Source: Rotaria sp. Silwood1
Lineage: Eukaryota > Rotifera > Eurotatoria > Philodinida > Philodinidae
DNA length: 64,000 nucleotides
Assembly: GCA_905250075.1 (NCBI GenBank)
Contig: CAJNOP010000001.1
Coordinates: 4,542,058-4,606,057 of the forward strand
Direction of reading: 5' to 3'
Positions 11,889 through 21,699 of the stretch are shown in pieces (the stretch's first letter is position 1; every line of letters starts with the position of its first letter). The notes below the pieces were generated by a model. The model was given only the letters and a program-made list of their open reading frames with translations, made no database searches and was not told the origin of the DNA. The translations under genes and the position numbers were made by a program.

Positions 11889-14887
11889 TTTATCAAACAC
11901 CTACTTGAACTTAAGTCATCAGTTGATGAATTGATAAAAAAAATATGTTTATAGAAGAATATTTGTTTGTAATATAACGAAATATATCTAACAGAATAAT
12001 GTAGAATTCTTTCCCGCTCGAAAAAAAACAACAAGTTTCATTGGTACTATTTTTAATAAAGGCTTCAATTCGATTCAAATAAACACATATATACCACTGT
12101 TTACTTCTCTTATGATGGGTATGTTCACAACCAATACTGAGACAAATAGTTTTCATAAGTTGATATTATTATTTTACTGAAGAAAAATGCATGAATGGTT
12201 TATTCACATTCTATAAGAATAAGATTTAAAAATTAAAACAAGTCTTTATTCAACTTAATTAAAATCGATATAGATGATTTCTTTGAAGCTAGAAAATTCT
12301 GCGTTTATGTCATATAAAGACGAAATTTGTGACCAGCATATATGTTGATTGAATGTCGTTAGAATGTCTATTAGTAATCAATCTGAGAGGAATTAAAAGC
12401 CAATTAGGACAGTTAATGGTTGTTATAAATGCTTGATCTTTTTTTATGAGTCAGTTCGCATAAGCCGCTCAAATGAGATCGTTAAGTTTTAGCTAAATTC
12501 ATAAAGTTTTCTGAAAGTACGATCGCTGAAAAAGCAGTTTTTTCGGAATATTTGTACTTTAGCCAAAAATAATCCGCTTGGTTTGAAATTTCTACTGTAC
12601 TAACGTATCAAAGATCTCATTGAGTATTTGTTCTGTTAAAAAAATTCAACAATTTAGATAGTTACTATGGTTCAGAAAACTTTACAGAAAATCAGAATTT
12701 TGACCAAGATTACGACTTTGAGATATTTCGATCTCTCGAGAAATGGAGTTTATAGAAGTCGGATTTGTATGGTTTCAAAGTACATACTGAGTACTAAAAA
12801 GTTATGCAAGAATTAGGTTATGGATGTGTTCGCGTTAGTGCAAGTGTGATTGGATGTGAGTTTAGGTACTAGTTTTCTCATCACTCACACCGTATTTTAG
12901 CATGAAAAAAGTATTTAATATTTTTACTTTATGTATCGATATAATAAAATTTGTCTTTTAAGTTCACTACCTCCAAAATGTTTTTCAAGACGATCATGGC
13001 ATCATAGGATCAAAAAGTAAATGAAAATAAGAATGTTGTAATGAAAATCGTTTTCTTTTATATGCTAATAAATTCACTAGAAGTCATTTATAAAAATCAT
13101 CTATTTTCATTGTCCGATTTTTGTTCAAAATTATGATGGATATCTACAAATGATGATGCTAGTTCGTCTTGCCATTATAGATAAATACAGTTCTAGATGA
13201 CTCTAAGAAAAATTTATATGATTTCAGATACATGTTCTAGAAGCCAAGATAAATCATTGCTTCGCTACATTTTCGAATCATCAACAGAATTTTTCAAATA
13301 TTGACTATAAGGATTTTGTTTCAGAATTTTCATGAAAATTTTCTTAAACATGTCTTAGACATCCTGAGAAATTTTAGGTTAAAACCATTACAGCTTATCC
13401 AGCTAAAATGAAACATGCTTGGCCAAAGTTGAGCAGAAATTTTGTTGAACATAAGGCGACTGAACCTACTCATGCAAAGAATTGTATAGATTTTCGTTGT
13501 ATATTTCCTACCGATGTATGTCAATTGTTTTCAGTAATGACGGGAATAAATGAAAGTCGCCAGCTAAAATCAAGTATTTTTTATGCTAGAATGGTCAAGA
13601 AAAACGGTCTTATTGTGTACTATCCTATTTCAAACATTAGTTAATCATTTTAAAAAATGGAAATAAAAGTAGTATCACTGGAGGATGCGCTATAGCTCGA
13701 CATCAATGAATCACTTGCTATTGTTGTCAAATCTGTAAAAAATAGTGCTTTTTGGTGACTGTAAAAAAGAAACTAATGACTGCGTTGCTCCAAATAGATA
13801 ACTGTACCATCGCAAAGTCTGTTGTCCTAGTCACAAACAAAAATGAAAACATTTCTTTCAGAGCAAGAAGTTTTCTAGGAATGTAAGCTTTTTAGTCGCC
13901 TTAATGAAAAAAAACTTTTTGAATGAATGCGTTACTATAACTTTCTATTATTCTAGAGTCGTCATAGTTCGACCAAATGAAATGTTAAGTTTAGTAAAAC
14001 TGGGTCTTTCGTATATTATACTGCAGTGTAAGTTTCCGCTTTTTGTCACGTTAAATTAATGAATTATGACCATCCGAAAGTGAATAACGGGTAAATGTGT
14101 TGCCTGTGAATCGAGTGATAAATTCTTCTCAAACTATTGAACTTTAAATAAATACAGTTCATCCGATCCATTTTAATACGTAGTCAATAATTTTGAAAGA
14201 CGAATTGATTTAGGATAAACATCCGCTTTAATACAAACCTATGAAGTCATCTGAAAGTTAGTCGACTTGCTTAAAGCGTGGTTGCTTATAAATTGAACAT
14301 CTTTGATTTCACATGCAATACATTGAAAATATAAAAAAATGCGTCATACAGAGGAGCCATAAGTTTTCCAAAATTGGTGAAAATTCGAAATTCATTTCAG
14401 TTTTTACTAAGTCCATGGATATATTTAGTGAGCAGTTAAGCTACTTAATCGAATAAGCGTTAGTTTTTGAAACATCTTTCGCTGACGCCAATAATAAAGT
14501 GTTCCGAAAGATACTTCAAATATTTGTCTCGCACTAAAAGTACAACTATTGTTCTATCATATTTTAACTATTCAGAATCATTTTATCCTAATACATGTAC
14601 AATACTTTCTTTCGTAAAGTATTTCGTGAAACAAGTTATCATTATGATCGAAAATATATTAAGTTTTGTATAGATAGATAACATCAGAATGTAGTTATTG
14701 TCAATTCTCATATATATATTCATTTATCTAGATATTTTCATTCTCTCTCTTAATATATCTTTTATATATTATTTTATTGTAAATAAATAAAAATTGGCAA
14801 AGTATAGTTTATTCGAGACAAAGAACACTTAACATGCATGGAACATACGAAATGTTTTGGGATTAAATAAAATGAATGTTAGATAGT
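11889..14887. other. Three kilobases without a supported gene
   Basis: No frame here shows coding character or splice partners. Sequence from about 12,420 to 14,650 has a slightly different, less A/T-homopolymeric texture than typical intergenic DNA around it and looks like old, decayed repeat sequence, but I could not match it to an element or find terminal repeats. Confidence 0.4.
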
Positions 14888-15175
14888 TTATGAAATCATT
14901 GGACGACATTCAGCAAGAATGTTTCCATTATTTGGATGTAAAGAACACATAGTTGGAAATTGTTTTGCACAGTTCATTGGTGTACAAGCATATTTCGAAT
15001 CATGACATTGATTACCATTAATAAGTGCAAAACTGCCTTTTGTTTCTGTCGCATGACAATCTTTACTTTGGCAGCATTTACAAAGACATAATCCTCGACC
15101 ATCTGGTGGATAACGCTGGCCATTGGTCAATATCAATATTGTTAGTAATAATAAACAGAGAATTGATGAATACAT
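14888..15175 (-). CDS. Small secreted cysteine-rich protein
   Basis: A single-exon frame of 95 residues from ATG 15175. The first 20 residues (MYSSILCLLLLTILILTNGQ) are a textbook signal peptide. The mature part has ten cysteines in about 75 residues, starting with LCLCKCCQSKDC, so five disulfides are likely. It is probably secreted. I do not recognise the fold and would not assign a toxin, antimicrobial or receptor-ligand role from this alone. Being intronless and preceded by AT-rich sequence, it could also be one exon of a longer gene. Confidence 0.65.
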   Translation of the reverse strand: MYSSILCLLLLTILILTNGQRYPPDGRGLCLCKCCQSKDCHATETKGSFALINGNQCHDSKYACTPMNCAKQFPTMCSLHPNNGNILAECRPMIS

Positions 15176-17036
15176 ACTTTTCTCTGATTGAATATAAATC
15201 TACAATAAATTGTAAAAATGGTTTGATGAGTTACAAAATGCTAATTGAATGATGACCTTCAAATAATTTCCATGCTTCTATCGAAATTGTCTTCTCATTC
15301 AATGTAAACTTGTTAATCAGCTTTAGTTATAATAAAAGTCACTAAGGTAGTATATATTCTAGCCGATTGAACAACATCGACATCCAGCTCCATCAGACGA
15401 TCATTTCTAAAAACTAACCACCAATTAAATGCATACAGGAATTTGATAATTAGGCCATACATAGTATCTTGACTGCATAGTTGTTATGACATCATCCAGT
15501 TGTCAAATGCACTGAATTAATGTTGAGGGTATGGGTCTTCTATTTACGCACACATACACACAAGCCTCCTCAGAGTAAAAACACAATTTTCAAACCCATT
15601 TTCTTACATCTATGTGACAATAAAATCTCTGCCTAGACACACTATGGGCGCGAACCCTCTTTGGCTTGTCTTAGCTCCACTGAACTCTAATCACAGCCAC
15701 AAGATGGGGTTAAACGGCGTCCGATAATTGAATATGTTTCCTCGTTAGTGATTAACATGAAGAAAACATATATCGTCGATAAGAGAAAAATGGAATACAA
15801 TAAATATAATGATATGTATGAGAAAAAGTCTTCGTCAAATTTCAAAATAAAAACTATTTAATAGACGAAATATGATTTAATGTTTCAATATATTTTTCAT
15901 AAATCATAAATGTAATAGCTACATAAGAATAGGGTTTTTCAGCAGATTAGGACTTATTCATTGAATGAAAAAAGTTATGTGTTACGTAATTTTCAGATAC
16001 ATATCATGTTAAAAATAGGATATAAATCCTATATAAAGTATCATAAAAAAAGAAAATAAATTAATTCAATTTAAATTACAAGGTACAAATAATTTTAATT
16101 AACACGAATATGACAGCTCTAATCAGTAGACAAATATTAATCTTTCAGACAACAACTTCACAACTAGTAAAGCATAGAGAACAACGCAAAGCAAACGAAG
16201 TTTTTTTTTTTACATTTATTTTAGATGAATCATTTATTATTACACATGCAAAAGAAAAACAAAAACCTTGCAAGTCAAGTCTTGTTATTTGTATTTCTTT
16301 TTCTTACCTTACAAAAAACAACCTCGTGTCATGAAAAACAACACTATTGGATATTTTTCTTCGTTGGAATATTTAAATAAAGTCTACATCGAGAATATGT
16401 CAACCAATTTTCACTGACAAAAAATATAATTTACATTTAAATTTATTCATTTCATTACTAGTTTAAATAAAAGGTATAACTTTTCTATCAATGATGAATT
16501 TACTAATTAAAAGACTACACAAAATAAAAAATGATCATGCAAATCTACCTGACGATTCATTTGCATAACAAATAATATTATTTTAATAATACATTGAGTT
16601 TTATTTTTTATCATTTCTTTCAAAAAATGAACTATTCTACTACAAATAGAAAAAAGTTCCGATTTTTCACCGTTAGCAGAAATCAATCGAACAAATACTT
16701 CTTCTCACCCAACAGCATCTTCTTTCTTTGTCCAAGAAAAAAATCATTCTATGTATGCAAAGACAACAACGATACGACCAACAACTACTCTATCATAGAG
16801 GAATACTATTCAAACACTTAGAAGTATGTTTATTTGATAATTTTATTTAATCATTATAATAAACAAAAAAAATATTTCAGATGCTCATAAATGAACTTCG
16901 CCTCCCATAGTATCATGAACCACGGTTCTATGAAAGACTAATAGAGAACAAGTACCAACATCAATGGAAAGAATGAACCCGAGAAACTGATACTGCCAAA
17001 TATAAACCATACTAATCAATCAACACCATACACACT
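15176..17036. other. Intergenic upstream of the USP pseudogene
   Basis: No gene supported. Contains a repeat-like stretch (15,600-15,775, listed separately). The open stretch 16,594-16,821 might be decayed 5' sequence of the neighbouring USP pseudogene, but I see no recognisable motif in it. Confidence 0.35.
15600..15775. repeat. Repeat-like segment related to the end of the BLM-intron foldback
   Basis: The run AGATGGGGTTAAACGGCG at about 15,703 and the end CTCGTTAGTG near 15,751 parallel AGATGGGGTCTAAATGGC and CTCGTTAGTAG at the right end of the foldback at 40,920-41,505, suggesting a truncated or solo copy of one terminus. On the minus strand the same stretch also shows TAGAGTTCAGTGG and GGTTCGCGCCC, loosely like pol III A and B boxes, but their spacing of about 20 bases is too short for a tRNA. 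Confidence 0.35.
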
Positions 17037-18530
17037 CCTAGTTTATGTGATTTGATTAATATTGGTAACACATGCTATACGAATAGTGCTCTTCAATGTT
17101 TGAGTAATATACTAGAACAAAACCAATGGACTCTGTATAAAAAAAAATTATTCATCAATTAAACATGAAGATATATTATTCACATATGTATGTCTTTAAT
17201 ACAATCGATTTGGTCAGACGCACATGCTACAATTGAATTTATGAATCTTCTTTTAAATGCTCTGGAAAGAACAAATGTAACATTAATTATTACGAATCTT
17301 TTTCATGTCCGTCCAGACGAAATAACAACATTTCTTCTACTTCCATTATCATGAAAATCTTTACTTAATAAAGAAATTGCTTGAAATTGTAATTAATGAC
17401 TTCCGTTTAGAAGATAATTTAGATGAAGTATATTATTGTCATGCATGAAACTATATATTCAAGGTAAACATCAAACAAATATATACTTACTATTAAACTT
17501 CGTGTTCTTATTATACAATGGAAACGAATTCCATTAGATATTACGTTTCAAAATCGAAATGCATTTGTTCGTTATAAATTTCAACATCAGAATTTAATAT
17601 CAAATAATGACATATAATATGTCGAAGTAGAAATTAAAATTCTACTAGTAGAGATTAAAATTTTAATTTCTACTACAGGAGAATTTTAAATTCTACTAGA
17701 AACTTAAACTATAGAAGTATGCGAATTTCTCCTAGAATAGAAAATAAAATAACCTGTATGTGATCACTAGATTATTTGATTTAATGCCAAAATCAACTTG
17801 TAATTCGCCAATAGTAACTAATTTAATGTGTTTATTGATTTAGAATTTAAACTGAGCTTCACTCTAACCATCTTTTATTGCCAATATGATGCCATTGTAA
17901 CCAACTTGTGTGATAAATATTTTGAAAGAAATCTTTTCCTAAAGATTCTATATGTTTATCAAATTTTGAATAAAATAGTTCTATTTTATATCATATTGAA
18001 GTGGTTTTTCTTTTGATACTGACGCGAGGAGTTCAAATTAAATATCCAAAATATTTTTTTTCTTTTCGTTTGACATATTGTATAATTAAAATAAGTGTTA
18101 ATTTTCATTTCTATTCTAGAAGAAATTCGCATACTTCTATAGTATAAGTTTAGTAGCATTTAAAATTCTCCTATAGTAGAAATTAAAATTTTAACTTCTA
18201 CTAGTGCAACTAAAAATCGCCTGTTATTTCAATTTCTCCTAGTAGAAATCGAAATTTGAATCTCTACTAGTAGAATTTTAAATTCTACTGAATTTTAATT
18301 TCTATTCCGACATATATAGATCAATTTATGTGCTGTATCTTATCATGTTGAATGTTTAGCTAGTAGTCATTATACAATTCCAGCCGTGCATGAATTAATA
18401 AAACAATGATATGAATTTAATAATCATCATGAAGATAAAATCAATTCAGATTTTGTTGTTACAAGTAATGCTTATATAGTTGTATATTGAAAGTCAGAAG
18501 AATCGGATAGTTCTATATCTCGATCTTAAA
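17037..18530 (+). pseudogene. Decayed ubiquitin-specific protease gene, split by a foldback element
   Basis: Fragments of a USP catalytic domain occur in the right order. At 17,037 the frame reads LINIGNTCYTNSALQCLSNI, the Cys box with the nucleophile Cys; it stops after about 40 codons. At 17,199 IEFMNLLLNAL recalls the QQDAQEFMN block. Near 17,430 DEVYYCHA and near 17,515 IIQWKRIPLDITFQNR recall the zinc-ribbon and LKRF blocks. After the insertion, 18,320-18,520 reads INLCAVSYHVECLASSHYT, the His box, then a WYEF-like block and NAYIVVY. Several in-frame stops and frameshifts rule out function. Bases 17,613-18,318 are an inverted-repeat element placed between the LKRF-like and His-box parts. 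The intact USP gene downstream is a different, complete copy of the family. Confidence 0.75.
17613..18318. mobile_element. Foldback/MITE-like element inside the USP pseudogene
   Basis: The ends are inverted copies: left ATATGTCGAAGTAGAAATTA, right complement ATATGTCGGAATAGAAATTA. The inverted arms extend about 150-200 bases and include repeated TAGTAGAAATTAAAATT-like units and the shared block TATAGAAGTATGCGAATTTC. The centre (about 17,760-18,100) has no transposase frame. It interrupts otherwise collinear USP remnants, showing that it moved in after or during decay of that gene. The target duplication is obscured by AT-rich flanks. Confidence 0.75.
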
Positions 18531-18844
18531 TAGATAAAAAAAGAGTTTTATTCAAAACAAAAAGAGAGAAGTACTCCGTAAGTTTTCATCTTTGATTTTG
18601 TATAAAACTTAATATTTAATATTGACCATAGGTGTTAACAATATAGAAAATAACTATTTTCGATGGTATGATTTAAACACAACCAGTAAGATAAAAGAAA
18701 TAAAATGGTTAAACTTTGATCATTGTTGTAATCATTCTTCATTTTTATTGATGATCAAAAGTTTGATCTTAAGTATCTTGTTCATATATGAAATGATATC
18801 TATATACTTTGTTTTTTGTTTTTGTAAATCTCTTCCTGAAAATA

Positions 18845-18905
18845 CTATTATTATTATTTGTGACGTTTCGGCCAGTCGATGCTACCTTCTTCAGACTTTA
18901 TTAAT
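18845..18905 (-). ncRNA. Hammerhead ribozyme-like motif, left arm
   Basis: On the minus strand CTGAAGA lies at 18,894-18,888 and GAAAC at 18,869-18,865, followed by GTC (18,864-18,862). Stem II (AGGTAGC...GACTGGCC) is weaker than in the right-arm copy, with a mismatch. The same core boxes at the same spacing in both arms argue that the motif is a fixed part of the element. Confidence 0.3.
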
Positions 18906-19182
18906 AAAAATGATTTTAACATAGAGTTTAAATACAAAATACAAAATATACTCGAATGAACTCTAGATTCTTCTTTTTCTTTTCTGTTTTCTTCTATTGT
19001 GATTTTTGGCAGTAAGTCGGAAGAAGATGATACTATTACGTCACTTCTACTAGCTATCACCATCTTGCCGATCCACTATCAAAAACCACAATAGAAGAAA
19101 AAAGAAAAGAAAAAGAAGAATCTAGAGTTCATTCGAGTATATTTTGTATTTTGTATTTAAACTCTATGTTAAAATCATTTTT

Positions 19183-19240
19183 ATTAATAAAGTCTGAAGA
19201 AGGCAGCATCGACTTGCCGAAACGTCACAAATAATAATAA
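19183..19240 (+). ncRNA. Hammerhead ribozyme-like motif, right arm
   Basis: CTGAAGA (19,194-19,200) matches the CUGANGA core, AGGC...TTGCC can form stem II, GAAAC (19,219-19,223) matches the second core box and is followed directly by GTC (19,224-19,226), giving a minimal stem III that would need dimer pairing through the palindrome ACGT. The UUAUU/AAUAA flanks could form the outer part of stem I. The first stem II pair is imperfect. Predicted cleavage would follow C19226. Confidence 0.35.
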
Positions 19241-19491
19241 TAGTATTTTCAGGAAGAAATTTACAAAAACAAAAATCATTTATGACCTTTCTTAACAAAT
19301 ATGAATCTATATACTTTCTATGACAATCGAACAATTCGAAAGCTATGAATATGTAACACATTTATTGATCATTGTTTAAGAAAAGAGAAAATTCTATGAA
19401 GCCAAAAAAAACATTCTTAAGTTTTTAGATATATTTACCGAGAAGTTTGTAACGGAACAACTTCTTTAATATTTAATCATATTTCTTCTAC

Positions 19492-21699
19492 ATGTCTCAT
19501 CCTTATTTTACCCATGTTAATCTACCATCAAATAACCATTACTCATTAAATGATCAAAATAGCCATCGTCCATCAACCGCATATTTTTCATCCCAAACAA
19601 ATCTTCGTAAATTTAAAGTATGTAAAACAAAACGCAATAGAGAGAATTGGGTGTACATAGATATATGGTCATCTGATACTATAACAGCGTTGAAAGAGAA
19701 AATAGCATACTATCTAAAAATAAACTTGTTACTAAAAGCATTCTTTTTGGAAGTGTTTGACGAAGATGATTATCAGTGGAAAACGATTGATGATTCGAAT
19801 CCTTCCGTTACTATCAATCAACTGAAATTGCGCTCTGGTTGTATATTAAATGTTGAATATCGTACTCAACAGATACCAAAAGATCGACGTCCTCTCAATT
19901 CAACTTCAGTTTCGATGTCTGGTCGTGAGTTATGTTTAAAACTTTGTACAAAACCATTGGATAGAACAGATTATATGTATTTAACCATTAACTCTTTGTC
20001 CACTGTTGGAAAATTACGAAAACAAGCCTATGAGAAATTCAATAAATTAGAGAAGAATCGACCCATCTATCGAGGCAATCAATACTCCTGGATGCTAGTT
20101 GAATCTGAGCTGAATGAAAAAACTTTAGAGGAACTTGATTTTGAATCGTATACATTTATAAGTATAGATTATGATGACAAAGAAATCAATTCAAAACTTT
20201 CATCTGGTTTATGTGGACTTGTTAATTTAGGTAGTACATGTTTTATGAATAGTATTTTTCAATGTTTAAATAGCATACCTCAATTCATAGTAAAAATTGC
20301 GGAGTTAAATGATGAAGTAAATGCACCTATTATTAGTGAATACAAAAAATTAGTTAAAAAAATGTGGTCTGGAAAGTATACCGCTGTCGATCCATCATTA
20401 CTTCTTAATAATATTCAAGATAATTTACCACATTATGCTAATTATCGACAACAAGATGCACAAGAATTTATGAATCATTTTTTAAATCTTATTCATGATG
20501 AATTTTCGATGAAAACAACACTCATTACCGAGTTATTCTATGGTCAACTTCAATCAACTGTTAAATGTCTTGGATGTCGACAAACTGAGATAACTAAGGA
20601 GCCTTTTTCTTTTTTACCATTATCTATTAGCAATTATAATCAAAAGTCTGTGCTTTATGTTAAAGTTGATGGTGAACAACGTCTAGTTTCTATAAAAGTT
20701 AATTCATCAATTATGTTTGTGAATGACCTGATTGATTGCTTTCTCAAACAACATGAACCAAAATTAACTAGAGATCGAATTCGAGCTGTTCAATTAGTCA
20801 ATAATGTCGTTAAAGATTTATATGACGGCTGGCAATCTCTTCGTAGCATACGTGAAGAAGAGCTTGCTATCGTAGAATATCCAGAGAAGTCCGTTCATCA
20901 AAAACATATTTGGTGTAATTTCATTGATCATTCCACTAATAAAGTATTCCGTCCACCGACTCTTCTAATTTGTCCGAATCAGAATTGTACTTATCTACAT
21001 CTGTCAGATCAAATCGATCAACTTCTTGGTCATCTTTGTTCTACAACGAATGCACCAGCTTCTGCTTTTCATCTGTATTGGATATATCGAAACGAAATGC
21101 GACGTACACTGAAAGTAGAAGCAAATACAGATGAAGATTTACCTAGCATAAGTAGTATACAAATCGCAATGGCTACTGAATGGGTTGATATCTACAAAAA
21201 ATACTACAATACCAATTATTCAACTGACAAATCAATGTTAGCCAATTTATTAGCCGATTATTTTCGTGAAGATTACCTTGATGGTGATTATCACTGTTTG
21301 AAATGTTCAAAGTCTACTGTAGCTCAACATAAATCATATTTATGTTTACCATTACCACATGTATTTATTATACAATTGAAAAGATTCATGTATGACGTTA
21401 ATTCAAATGAAAAAATTGATACATATATTTCATTTCCTCTTTATGGACTTGATCTTAATGAATATACAGTAACAGATAATGATAATAAACCTGAAAATAG
21501 TTCATCAACAAAATATGATCTAATTGCCGTTTCCAATCATACCGGTAGTCTTCTGTCTGGACATTATACAACATACGCCAAAAATACCAAAGATGAAAAT
21601 TGGTACTTATTTGATGATCGATATGTTAGAAAACTTGATAGTGATAAAGATATCGTCACTAAAAATGCATATATACTTGTTTATGTACAAAAAACTTGA
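19492..21699 (+). CDS. Ubiquitin-specific protease (USP4/11/15-like), intronless
   Basis: One uninterrupted frame of 735 codons from ATG 19492. USPs remove ubiquitin from substrates. Residues about 35-125 and 145-225 look like ubiquitin-like domains; the peptidase C19 domain follows. The Cys box is GLVNLGSTCFMNSIFQCLNS with Cys250 as nucleophile; RQQDAQEFMNHFLNLIHDEF follows; zinc-binding pairs appear as CLGC and CLKC; the His box is LLSGHYTTYAKN with His691, followed by WYLFDDRYV carrying the third triad residue. All catalytic positions are present, so the enzyme is probably active. A long insert separates the two halves of the domain, as in USP4/11/15. No DUSP domain is seen. Unlike most long genes here it has no intron, suggesting a retrocopy or intron loss. 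A decayed USP lies just upstream. Confidence 0.93.
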   Translation: MSHPYFTHVNLPSNNHYSLNDQNSHRPSTAYFSSQTNLRKFKVCKTKRNRENWVYIDIWSSDTITALKEKIAYYLKINLLLKAFFLEVFDEDDYQWKTIDDSNPSVTINQLKLRSGCILNVEYRTQQIPKDRRPLNSTSVSMSGRELCLKLCTKPLDRTDYMYLTINSLSTVGKLRKQAYEKFNKLEKNRPIYRGNQYSWMLVESELNEKTLEELDFESYTFISIDYDDKEINSKLSSGLCGLVNLGSTCFMNSIFQCLNSIPQFIVKIAELNDEVNAPIISEYKKLVKKMWSGKYTAVDPSLLLNNIQDNLPHYANYRQQDAQEFMNHFLNLIHDEFSMKTTLITELFYGQLQSTVKCLGCRQTEITKEPFSFLPLSISNYNQKSVLYVKVDGEQRLVSIKVNSSIMFVNDLIDCFLKQHEPKLTRDRIRAVQLVNNVVKDLYDGWQSLRSIREEELAIVEYPEKSVHQKHIWCNFIDHSTNKVFRPPTLLICPNQNCTYLHLSDQIDQLLGHLCSTTNAPASAFHLYWIYRNEMRRTLKVEANTDEDLPSISSIQIAMATEWVDIYKKYYNTNYSTDKSMLANLLADYFREDYLDGDYHCLKCSKSTVAQHKSYLCLPLPHVFIIQLKRFMYDVNSNEKIDTYISFPLYGLDLNEYTVTDNDNKPENSSSTKYDLIAVSNHTGSLLSGHYTTYAKNTKDENWYLFDDRYVRKLDSDKDIVTKNAYILVYVQKT

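Larger units (their letters stand above)
18815..19281. mobile_element. Foldback of two inverted arms carrying hammerhead-like cores
   Basis: Left arm 18,815-19,000 and right arm 19,090-19,281 are near-perfect inverted copies; both include TTTTTGTAAATYTCTTCCTG at the outer edge, the GACGTTTCGGC/TCTTCAGAC block, and AACTCTAGATTCTTCTTTTT next to the centre. The centre is about 85 unique bases. Each arm contains a candidate minimal hammerhead ribozyme core. Such cores are known in Penelope-like retroelements and their short derivatives; that link is inference, and no reverse transcriptase frame is present here. Confidence 0.7.

Noticed and set aside
15640-15700. tRNA or tRNA-derived SINE on the minus strand
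   Set aside because: A and B box-like words are present, but only about 20 bases apart and without a foldable acceptor or anticodon stem; the segment instead aligns with a foldback terminus.
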